From Actinomycetales bacterium (GTDB lineage: Bacteria; Actinomycetota; Actinomycetes; S36-B12), in NCBI GenBank assembly GCA_017849335.1, contig JAFIHP010000062.1, positions 1 to 12,127 on the forward strand: DNA of 12,127 nucleotides, in the 5' to 3' direction. The notes below the pieces were generated by a model. It had not been told where the DNA came from, made no database searches, and was given only the letters and a program-made list of their open reading frames with translations. The position numbers and the translations under genes are program-made. This document shows, piece after piece, positions 6,245-12,127 of this stretch (within the stretch, counting starts at the first letter, position 1; every line of letters begins with the position of its first letter).

Positions 6245-7354
6245 ATGGCAACTCCTGAGCTCCCCGAACGCCTGGCCGCCCTCGGAACCACGATGGGCAG
6301 CATCGAGGCCGTCGTCGACATCCCTGCGCTCCGCGCTCAGCTCGCCGACCTGGAGGCCGAGGCCAGCGCCCCGAACCTCTGGGACGACCAGGAGCACGCG
6401 CAGCAGGTGACGTCGCGGCTGTCGTTCGCCCAGGGGGAGATCCGGCGCGTCGAGGGCCTGCGCAGCCGGCTCGACGACCTTCCGATCCTGTTCGAGCTCG
6501 CGGAGGACGAGGCCGACGAGGCCGCGCTGGCGGACGCGATGCGCGAGCTGGAGCTGCTGGAGACCCAGATCGCCGAGCTGGAGGTCCGCACGCTGCTGTC
6601 CGGCGAGTACGACGCGCGCGAGGCGTTCGTCACGATCCGGTCGGGTGCGGGCGGGGTCGACGCGGCGGACTGGGCCGAGATGCTGCTGCGGATGTACACG
6701 CGGTACTGCGAGCGGCACGGCTGGCCGTACGAGGTCAACGACACCTCCTACGCCGAGGAGGCGGGCATCAAGTCCGCGACCTTCCACGTGAAGGTCCCGT
6801 ACGCCTACGGCACGCTCTCGGTCGAGCAGGGCACGCACCGGCTGGTGCGCATCTCGCCGTTCGACAACCAGGGCCGGCGGCAGACGTCCTTCGCCGAGGT
6901 CGAGGTCATCCCCGTGGTCGAGCAGACCGACCACGTCGACGTCCCGGAGGACGAGCTGCGCGTCGACGTGTACCGCGCCTCGGGCCCGGGCGGGCAGGGC
7001 GTGAACACGACCGACTCCGCCGTCCGGATCACCCACCTGCCGACCGGCATCGTCGTGTCCTGCCAGAACGAGCGCTCGCAGATCCAGAACCGTGCCTCCG
7101 CGATGGCCGTCCTCCAGTCCAAGCTGCTCGAGCGCCGCCGCCAGGAGGAGCAGGCCAAGATGGACGCCCTCAAGGGCGACTCCGCTGGCTCCTGGGGCAA
7201 CCAGATGCGGTCCTACGTGCTGCACCCCTACCAGATGGTCAAGGACCTGCGCACCGAGGAGGAGACCGGCAACACCGCGGCTGTCCTCGACGGCGAGATC
7301 GACAACTTCGTCGAGGCGGGCATCCGCTGGCGCAAGCAGCAGCAGGCCGCGTAG
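6245..7354 (+). CDS. prfB: Peptide chain release factor 2 (RF2)
   Basis: 369 residues, the normal RF2 length. RF2 reads UGA and UAA at the ribosome and triggers peptide release. The stop-recognition tripeptide SPF is at 204-206 within [21 protein letters not shown], and the catalytic GGQ at 249-251 lies within [19 protein letters not shown]. The acidic N-terminal domain and the C-terminal domain ([24 protein letters not shown]) are complete. One continuous frame encodes the whole protein, so the programmed +1 frameshift used by many bacteria to regulate RF2 is absent here. It starts 58 nt after the Tad operon and is followed 68 nt later by ftsE, the usual actinobacterial neighbour. Confidence 0.98.
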   Translation: MATPELPERLAALGTTMGSIEAVVDIPALRAQLADLEAEASAPNLWDDQEHAQQVTSRLSFAQGEIRRVEGLRSRLDDLPILFELAEDEADEAALADAMRELELLETQIAELEVRTLLSGEYDAREAFVTIRSGAGGVDAADWAEMLLRMYTRYCERHGWPYEVNDTSYAEEAGIKSATFHVKVPYAYGTLSVEQGTHRLVRISPFDNQGRRQTSFAEVEVIPVVEQTDHVDVPEDELRVDVYRASGPGGQGVNTTDSAVRITHLPTGIVVSCQNERSQIQNRASAMAVLQSKLLERRRQEEQAKMDALKGDSAGSWGNQMRSYVLHPYQMVKDLRTEEETGNTAAVLDGEIDNFVEAGIRWRKQQQAA

Positions 7355-7410
7355 CGGGCATTTCGGGCAGAGCCGCGCGTCGGGTGACGAGCGGGCCTCG
7401 TGCGTCGACT

Positions 7411-7416
7411 TAGACT
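7411..7416 (+). promoter_or_regulatory. Candidate -10 box of a leaderless ftsE promoter
   Basis: TAGACT is followed by 6 nt and GTG at 7423. This spacing puts transcript initiation on that GTG and favours it over the GTG directly before it (7420). No Shine-Dalgarno is seen. Confidence 0.55.
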
Positions 7417-7422
7417 GTCGTG

Positions 7423-8112
7423 GTGATCCTGTTCGACCACGTGACCAAGGTCTACGCCAGCCAGCAGCGCCCTGCGCTCGACGACGTGTCCTTGGAGGTC
7501 GAGAAGGGCGAGTTCGTCTTCCTCGTCGGTCCCTCGGGCTCGGGCAAGTCCACCTTCCTGCGGCTCGTGCTGCGCGAGGAGCGGCCGACCAAGGGGTCGG
7601 TCTGGGTGCTGGGCAAGGACCTCAGCCGACTGTCGAACTGGAAGATCCCCGCGCTGCGCCGCCAGGTCGGCACGGTGTTCCAGGACTTCCGGCTGCTGCC
7701 GAACAAGACGGTCTTCGAGAACATCGCCTTCGCCCTCGAGGTCATCGGCAAGCCGTCGGGTCACATCAAGAAGGTCGTGCCCGAGGTGCTGGAGGTCGTC
7801 GGCCTGGAGGGCAAGGAGGGCCGCCGCCCGGATGAGCTCTCCGGCGGCGAGCAGCAGCGCGTCGCCATCGCGCGGGCCTTCGTCAACCGGCCGATGCTCC
7901 TCATCGCCGACGAGCCCACCGGAAACCTCGACCCCGGCACGTCGATCGGCATCATGAAGCTGCTGGACCGCATCAACAAGCTCGGCACGACCGTGGTGAT
8001 GTCGACCCACGACTCGCAGATCGTCGACCAGATGCGTCGGCGCGTCATCGAGCTCGACTCCGGGCACGTCGTCCGCGACCAGTCCCGCGGCGTCTACGGG
8101 TACGCCCGATGA
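7423..8112 (+). CDS. ftsE: Cell division ATP-binding protein FtsE
   Basis: 229 residues, the ATPase half of FtsEX. FtsE sits on the cytoplasmic side and, through FtsX, switches on peptidoglycan hydrolases outside the membrane during septation. Motifs: A-loop-region Y11, Walker [10 protein letters not shown] at 36-44, Q-loop VFQDF with Q87, signature LSGGEQQ at 139-145, Walker [14 protein letters not shown] with D163/E164, and H-loop STHD with H196. REERPTKG and FALEVIGK are typical of FtsE. The start at 7423 gives [11 protein letters not shown], like known actinobacterial FtsE N-termini, and fits the leaderless promoter; GTG 7420 would add one Val. The stop overlaps the ftsX ATG (ATGA), so the two are translationally coupled. 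Confidence 0.98.
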   Translation: MILFDHVTKVYASQQRPALDDVSLEVEKGEFVFLVGPSGSGKSTFLRLVLREERPTKGSVWVLGKDLSRLSNWKIPALRRQVGTVFQDFRLLPNKTVFENIAFALEVIGKPSGHIKKVVPEVLEVVGLEGKEGRRPDELSGGEQQRVAIARAFVNRPMLLIADEPTGNLDPGTSIGIMKLLDRINKLGTTVVMSTHDSQIVDQMRRRVIELDSGHVVRDQSRGVYGYAR

Positions 8113-9017
8113 GAGCTACCTTCGTCGCCAGCGAGGTCGGCACCGGCCTGCGGCGCAACCTCACCATGACCATCGCCGTGATCATCACGGTCGCCGTGTC
8201 GCTCGCCCTGTTCGGTGCCAGCCTCCTGGTGCGCGCGCAGGTGTCGACGATGAAGGACTTCTGGTACGACAAGGTCGAGGTCTCGATCTTCCTGTGCAGC
8301 AAGGGCAGCGACACGCCCTCGTGCGCCGGCGGCGCCGTGACGGCCGCGCAGCGTGACCAGATCAAGACCGACCTGGAGTCGTTGCGCCCGCTGGTCCAGG
8401 AGATCTTCTACGAGTCCAAGGCCGACGCGTACGCCCGGTTCAAGGAGCAGTTCAAGAACTCGCCGATCGTCAGCAACGTCAGCGAGGACGCGCTCCCGGA
8501 GTCGTTCCGGGTCAAGCTGTCCGACCCGACGAAGTACGACGTCGTCGCCTCGGCCTTCGCGGGCCGCCCCGGCATCGAGCAGGTCAACGACCAGCGGCAG
8601 ATCCTCGACAAGTTCTTCCGGCTGCTCGGAGGGCTGCAGCTCATCGCCCTCCTGATCGCCCTGGTCATGCTGGTCGTCACCGTCCTGCTGATCGTCAACA
8701 CGATGCGCGTCGCGGCGTTCAGCAGGCGAAGAGAGACCTCGATCATGCGCCTGGTCGGCGCGTCGAACTTCTACATCCAGCTCCCGTTCCTGCTCGAGGC
8801 CGCGCTGGCCGCGGGTCTGGGTGCCGTGCTGGCGATCGTCGGCCTCGTCGCGATGAAGTCCATCCTGATCGACCAGGTGCTGGCGCCCTCGTTCCAGTTC
8901 ACGGCGTTCGTGGGCTGGGACGCGGTGCTGGCGATCGCTCCGATCATGCTCGTCACCGGCGTGCTCCTCGCCGGTCTCGCCGCCTTCTTCACCCTGCGTA
9001 AGTACCTGCGGGTCTGA
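8109..9017 (+). CDS. ftsX: Cell division protein FtsX
   Basis: 302 residues, the membrane partner of FtsE. One N-terminal membrane segment (about 21-43) is followed by a large extracellular loop (about 44-170), then three C-terminal segments near 175-198, 225-250 and 272-294, the four-helix FtsX plan. [23 protein letters not shown] at 201-223 is the conserved cytoplasmic FtsX/permease motif. The extracellular loop has two cysteines, C63 and C72, flanking SKGSDTPS, which could form a small disulfide loop. That domain is where FtsX binds a hydrolase or its adaptor. No such effector gene is adjacent; a DUF4436 protein starts 5 nt downstream instead. Overlap with ftsE implies equal production. 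Confidence 0.97.
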   Translation: MRATFVASEVGTGLRRNLTMTIAVIITVAVSLALFGASLLVRAQVSTMKDFWYDKVEVSIFLCSKGSDTPSCAGGAVTAAQRDQIKTDLESLRPLVQEIFYESKADAYARFKEQFKNSPIVSNVSEDALPESFRVKLSDPTKYDVVASAFAGRPGIEQVNDQRQILDKFFRLLGGLQLIALLIALVMLVVTVLLIVNTMRVAAFSRRRETSIMRLVGASNFYIQLPFLLEAALAAGLGAVLAIVGLVAMKSILIDQVLAPSFQFTAFVGWDAVLAIAPIMLVTGVLLAGLAAFFTLRKYLRV

Positions 9018-9022
9018 CCTCC

Positions 9023-9937
9023 GTGCGGCTCGTACGGGTCTTCGCGCTCACGCGACTCGGCTGGGTCCGGCTCGTCGCCGGAGGCGTCGTCGTCGGCGTG
9101 ATGTTCCTGGTGATCACCAGCCTCTACGACGCCGAGGGGCAGCTGGTCCAGGTCGGCGGCAGCGCGACGAAGCCGGCCGGGTTCGAGGTCAGCGTGTCAC
9201 CGATCGCGGTCCAGCCGGCAACCGGCACGGCCACGGTCCGCGTCGCGCTGATGGGAGCCGACGAGTCGATGCTCGACGAGACCGGCCGGCTCGGGCAGCC
9301 GACCCGGCTGACGGTGATCACCGACAACGGCGTCGTCGAGGACCGGTTCCCGGCCGGCACCGTGCCCGGGGCGCTCGACGTCTCGGCAGGGATCGACGGC
9401 GACCTGGCCCGCTACCCGTTCGACGACCATGCGGGCCGCATCGGGATCGTCGTCGACCAGTACAAGACCGAGGCGGACGGCTCGATCGTGTCGGTCGCCC
9501 CGATCCCGATCGTGGTGTCGGGTGCCGGGGGAGCGACCGGCTGGATCACGACCTTGACGGTCCCGGGCGCCCCGATGGAGGAGGCCGAGTCCACGATCAG
9601 GTTCGAGCGGGCGTTCTCGACGCGGGCGTTCGCGCTGCTCATCGTCGGCATGTCCGTCATGCTCGCGGCGCTCAGCCTCACCGTCGGGGTCCTCGTGCGA
9701 CTGCGCCGGCGCGTCGTCGAGGCGACGCTGCTGTCGTGGGCGGCCGCGCTCCTGTTCGCCCTCCCCGCGATGCGCAACTTCATGCCGGGAAGCCCGCCGA
9801 TCGGTGTCGCCCTCGACGTCTACGTGTTCTTGTGGGTCATGGTCGCTGCGGTGTTCGGCGTCGTCCTGGCGGCCCTCGCGTGGATCGAGCGCGACCGCCC
9901 GACGCGGCAGGCGAGCCGAAGCGGCGCCGTCAGCTGA
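9023..9937 (+). CDS. DUF4436 family membrane protein
   Basis: 304 residues, function not known. There is an N-terminal membrane segment at about 16-34, an extracellular region of about 165 residues (35-200) with the family motif YPFD at 131-134, and three C-terminal membrane segments near 202-225, 234-250 and 266-287. MRNFMPGSPPIG at 250-261 and DVYVFLWVM after it match the conserved DUF4436 end. The GTG starts 5 nt after the ftsX stop with no Shine-Dalgarno, so it is most likely read as part of the ftsEX message by coupling. Its gene end overlaps the convergent receiver gene by 8 bases. A role with FtsEX at the envelope is suggested only by position. Confidence 0.85.
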   Translation: MRLVRVFALTRLGWVRLVAGGVVVGVMFLVITSLYDAEGQLVQVGGSATKPAGFEVSVSPIAVQPATGTATVRVALMGADESMLDETGRLGQPTRLTVITDNGVVEDRFPAGTVPGALDVSAGIDGDLARYPFDDHAGRIGIVVDQYKTEADGSIVSVAPIPIVVSGAGGATGWITTLTVPGAPMEEAESTIRFERAFSTRAFALLIVGMSVMLAALSLTVGVLVRLRRRVVEATLLSWAAALLFALPAMRNFMPGSPPIGVALDVYVFLWVMVAAVFGVVLAALAWIERDRPTRQASRSGAVS

Positions 9938-10331
9938 CGGCGGGGCGGGTCAGCCCGTCCCACACGTTGAGCACCTGGGACGGCAGGGACATGGGGTCGA
10001 ACGGCTTCGCGATCACGCCGGCGATGCCCAGCAGCCGGTAGCGGTGCAGGTCGCGGGGCTGGTGCCGGGCGGTCACGAACGCTACGGGAAGCCGGGCTGT
10101 TGCCGGGTTCATGCGCATCGCCTGCAGGGTCTCGGGGCCGTCCATCTCGGGCATCACGACGTCGAGCAGGACGAGGTCGGCGTCGAAGTCCCGCAGCGTG
10201 TCCAGGGCCTCCATGCCGGAGGCGGCGACCCTGACCTCGTAGCCGCCGATCCGGGTGAGCGCGATCTCCGCGACGACGCGCACATCACGCTCGTCGTCGA
10301 CGTACAGGATCTTGCTCAGCGGGGCTCGCAC
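9930..10331 (-). CDS. Stand-alone response-regulator receiver domain protein
   Basis: 133 residues, a single CheY-like receiver with no output domain. The acidic pocket is D12/D13 (ILYVDDE), the phospho-acceptor D57 sits in LVLLDVVMPEMDG, T87 (FVTAR) is the switch threonine and K109 is in AKPFDP, so all catalytic residues are present. GTG at 10331 is chosen because GGAAAGG lies 5 nt upstream and the frame before it is non-domain sequence. Such proteins pass phosphate to, or bind, a partner rather than regulate DNA directly. No histidine kinase lies in this window. The last 8 bases overlap the end of the convergent DUF4436 gene; both stops lie in the palindrome TCAGCTGA. It is divergent from smpB, with 194 nt between. 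No clear -10 box is seen on its strand. Confidence 0.92.
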   Translation of the reverse strand: MRAPLSKILYVDDERDVRVVAEIALTRIGGYEVRVAASGMEALDTLRDFDADLVLLDVVMPEMDGPETLQAMRMNPATARLPVAFVTARHQPRDLHRYRLLGIAGVIAKPFDPMSLPSQVLNVWDGLTRPAVS

Positions 10332-10336
10332 GGCTG

Positions 10337-10343
10337 CCTTTCC
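10337..10343 (-). promoter_or_regulatory. Ribosome binding site of the receiver gene
   Basis: GGAAAGG on the minus strand, 5 nt before the GTG at 10331. It decides this start over upstream in-frame codons. Confidence 0.6.
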
Positions 10344-10479
10344 GGCTCGTTCCGACGGTGGACGGGACAAGTCTCGGCCCCGTGCGGGCGCGCCGGCGAC
10401 CAAGAACCGCCTCGGTGCGCACTTCGTGCGGAAGTTGTGAGCGCAGCGTGCGGCGCGATCGGCGCGGTCGTGAGGCCCG

Positions 10480-10485
10480 TAGACT
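10480..10485 (+). promoter_or_regulatory. Candidate -10 box of smpB
   Basis: TAGACT, the same hexamer found before ftsE. It would start the transcript at about 10492 and give a leader of about 34 nt that includes the strong Shine-Dalgarno. No clear -35 is seen. Confidence 0.45.
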
Positions 10486-10512
10486 TGACCGCCCGGTACG
10501 TCGTCGCGCCAC

Positions 10513-10522
10513 GAGGAGGTGA
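10513..10522 (+). promoter_or_regulatory. Near-perfect Shine-Dalgarno of smpB
   Basis: GAGGAGGTGA matches the 16S rRNA 3' end over ten bases and lies 3 nt before the ATG at 10526. It is the strongest ribosome site in the window. Confidence 0.8.
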
Positions 10523-10525
10523 GCC

Positions 10526-11002
10526 ATGCCACGGGAGAAGGGGCGGACCCTGGTCGCGCAGAACAAGCGCGCCCGGCACGACTACTCCGTCGAGGACGTC
10601 TACGAGGCCGGCCTCGTCCTCACCGGCACGGAGGTCAAGTCGTTGCGCGCCGGCAGGGCGTCGCTCACCGACGGCTACGCGACCATCGAGGGCGGCGAGG
10701 CGTGGCTGCGCGGGGTGCACATCCCGGAGTACACCCAGGGCACGTGGACGAACCACGAGCCGCGCCGGGCCCGCAAGCTGCTGCTGCACCGGGAGGAGCT
10801 TCGCCGCATCGCGGGGAAGGTCGCCGATTCCGGCGTCACTCTCGTGCCGTTGTCGCTGTACTTCAAGGACGGATACGCCAAGGTCGATCTCGCGGTCGCG
10901 CGCGGGCGCAAGACGTATGACAAGCGGCAGGCGATCGCCGAGCGTGAGACGAAGCGCGAGACGCAGCGGGCTGTCGGTCGGCGCACCAAGGGCATGGACT
11001 AG
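10526..11002 (+). CDS. smpB: SsrA-binding protein SmpB
   Basis: 158 residues, full length. SmpB binds tmRNA and brings it to stalled ribosomes so that the trapped peptide is tagged for degradation. Recognisable blocks: NKRARHDY (13-20), [19 protein letters not shown] (27-45), [15 protein letters not shown] (60-74), [17 protein letters not shown] (76-92), [29 protein letters not shown] (106-134), and a basic C-terminal tail ([18 protein letters not shown]) that enters the mRNA channel. It has its own likely promoter and a strong Shine-Dalgarno. The ssrA (tmRNA) gene often follows smpB, but only 28 nt separate this stop from the convergent HNH gene, so ssrA must be elsewhere. Confidence 0.98.
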   Translation: MPREKGRTLVAQNKRARHDYSVEDVYEAGLVLTGTEVKSLRAGRASLTDGYATIEGGEAWLRGVHIPEYTQGTWTNHEPRRARKLLLHREELRRIAGKVADSGVTLVPLSLYFKDGYAKVDLAVARGRKTYDKRQAIAERETKRETQRAVGRRTKGMD

Positions 11003-11030
11003 CGGCGAACGCGCATCGCTCGGCTCGTCC

Positions 11031-12127
11031 TCAGAAGGGGGGCGGGTTGTTCGGTGGTCGGGGTGGTGGCGGCACGAGGTCGGGTGGTTCGTGTTGGTAG
11101 ATCCGGCCGAGGGGTGATCGCCAGGTGCACGACCCATCCCGGTGGCTGGTGGTGATGTGCCAGTAGCCGGCGGTCTTCAGCTCGTGGTGGAACTTGCACA
11201 GCGGCCCGAGGTTGCATTGGTCGGTTGACCCGCCGGCGTCGTAGGGCTGGGCGTGGTCGATCTCGCACCGTTCAGCCGGCCGGGAGCACCCAGGGAACCG
11301 GCACTGCTGGTCGCGCAGCCGGATAACCAGCTTCTGGAGGTCGCTGGCGAGGTAGTGCCGGCGGCCGGCGTCGAGGATGCAACCGGTCGAGTCCGTGACC
11401 AGGCGTCGGATCGTGGATGACTCCAACGACGCCTGGGCGATCAGGTCGGTGATCTCGTCCGCGGTGCACGGGGTGTTCCCGATCCGGCCGCCCTGCTCAC
11501 TGACGCCGATGATCGTCTCGAGGGGGACGAGGACGTTGACGTGCACGGAGAGCTTCGCCTCCTGCACCGGCCCGGTGACCTGACCGACGCTGCCCGGGTC
11601 GCCGAGCATCAAGGCGACCAGGGCGGCCACGCGCCGCTGACCGGCGGTGATGCACCCGTCCGCGACCTCGAACCGTTGATCCTTCGCCAGCGTGTTCACG
11701 GCCTGCATGACGGCCTCGGCGTGCGCGGTCGGCATCACCGCACGAATCTCCGACGTGCCGGGCTCGACCGGGTTCAGGAACACGCCGTGGTCCTGCTCCG
11801 CCGCCTTACGCCGCCGCTTCCTCGCCCCGGCGGGGTCGATCGCGGTGACCAGCACGCGGGCCTTCTTGCCGCTCTCCCCGGGGGTATGGGTCGCGGCGAA
11901 CGGGACGACCTTGGCCAGGATCGTGGCGCAGTGCGTCGCGTACTCCGCCTGCTCGGCCGGGTCGGCGCTGCCGAAGCCCGGGAGGTTCCGCAACTGCCGG
12001 CCGATCGCCCGCACATGCTCCACGGTCACCGTGCCCGCGAGCATTCCATCGAGCATGACCCGCCACGTCGTGGTGAGTTCTTCGGCTTCGAGGATCCGGG
12101 CCTCCCCGGTCACCGGCGACAACCGCA
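11031..12127 (-). CDS. DUF222 / HNH endonuclease domain protein, 13E12-repeat type (partial, N-terminus beyond window)
   Basis: The frame is open to the right edge. Counting from TTG at 12122, 363 residues are visible; one more sense codon precedes it, so the gene most likely starts outside the window. Residues 1 to about 240 match the DUF222 region (LSPVTGEARILEAEEL, ARVLVTAIDPAG, QRRVAALVALMLGD). The HNH nuclease domain is at 274-313: C274 and C279 (CRFPGC), D289/H290 (CEIDH), N304 and C309/H312/H313 (CKFHH), the Cys-bearing zinc version with all key residues. The tail is Pro-rich (PPDLVPPPPRPPNNPPPF). These genes are multi-copy in many actinobacteria and are suspected mobile or repetitive elements; a nuclease activity is inferred from the motif. 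Convergent with smpB, with 28 nt between. Confidence 0.92.
   Translation of the reverse strand, partial: RLSPVTGEARILEAEELTTTWRVMLDGMLAGTVTVEHVRAIGRQLRNLPGFGSADPAEQAEYATHCATILAKVVPFAATHTPGESGKKARVLVTAIDPAGARKRRRKAAEQDHGVFLNPVEPGTSEIRAVMPTAHAEAVMQAVNTLAKDQRFEVADGCITAGQRRVAALVALMLGDPGSVGQVTGPVQEAKLSVHVNVLVPLETIIGVSEQGGRIGNTPCTADEITDLIAQASLESSTIRRLVTDSTGCILDAGRRHYLASDLQKLVIRLRDQQCRFPGCSRPAERCEIDHAQPYDAGGSTDQCNLGPLCKFHHELKTAGYWHITTSHRDGSCTWRSPLGRIYQHEPPDLVPPPPRPPNNPPPF

Noticed and set aside
6245..6400. Programmed +1 frameshift in prfB
   Set aside because: The start, SPF and GGQ motifs all lie in one uninterrupted frame, and no internal in-frame TGA is present.
7387..7401. Possible hairpin ACGAG/CTCGT after prfB as a terminator
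   Set aside because: It has only five pairs, no T-run, and lies just upstream of the ftsE promoter. It is too weak to call.
10415..10430. GTGCGCAC palindrome and CGCAC/GTGCG hairpin between the receiver gene and smpB
   Set aside because: They are short and GC-rich, with chance occurrence likely. No matching second site was seen.
9804..11117. 437-codon plus-strand frame across the receiver and smpB
   Set aside because: It overlaps smpB in another frame and is antisense to the receiver; its composition is typical of a shadow frame.

Overview
The window is high-GC DNA with GTG starts, overlapping stop/start codons and several TAnnnT boxes lying just before start codons (the leaderless style). 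Together with the core order prfB-ftsE-ftsX-...-smpB and a DUF222/HNH gene, this points to an actinomycete, perhaps of the Micrococcales or Propionibacteriales. The genus cannot be fixed from the sequence alone.

Layout. (1) 1-1545, minus strand: the N-terminal 515 residues of a secreted protein with a signal peptide, a lamin-tail domain and a CotH-kinase domain; its C-terminus lies beyond the left edge. (2) 1546-1742: a divergent control region holding a 19-bp imperfect dyad, two G-tract clusters and one TTGTCCACA DnaA-box-like 9-mer. (3) 1743-6186, plus strand: a compact Tad (tight adherence, type IVc) pilus operon: TadA/CpaF ATPase, TadB, TadC, a 58-residue Flp-like pilin candidate, two TadE/TadF-like minor pilins and a TadG-like protein. 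Junctions overlap by 3-4 bases except before the pilin, which has its own strong Shine-Dalgarno. (4) 6245-9937, plus strand: prfB (release factor 2), ftsE and ftsX (divisome ABC transporter-like pair), then a DUF4436 membrane protein 5 nt after ftsX. (5) 9930-10331, minus: a stand-alone response-regulator receiver domain, overlapping the DUF4436 gene tail to tail. (6) 10526-11002, plus: smpB. (7) 11031-12127, minus: a DUF222/HNH endonuclease gene (13E12 repeat-family type), cut by the right edge.

Functionally, the Tad genes would build a surface or pseudopilus-like fibre. TadA powers it, TadB and TadC form the inner-membrane platform, and the small proteins are the exported subunits. No CpaE/TadZ/Ssd, prepilin peptidase or secretin is present, so partners must be encoded elsewhere or be dispensable. 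prfB, ftsEX and smpB are housekeeping genes for translation termination, cell division and ribosome rescue. The points most worth checking are the pilin candidate without the usual acidic +5 residue, the Val-codon switch inside tadA, the structured region between cotH and tadA, and the DUF4436 plus lone receiver pair between ftsX and smpB.
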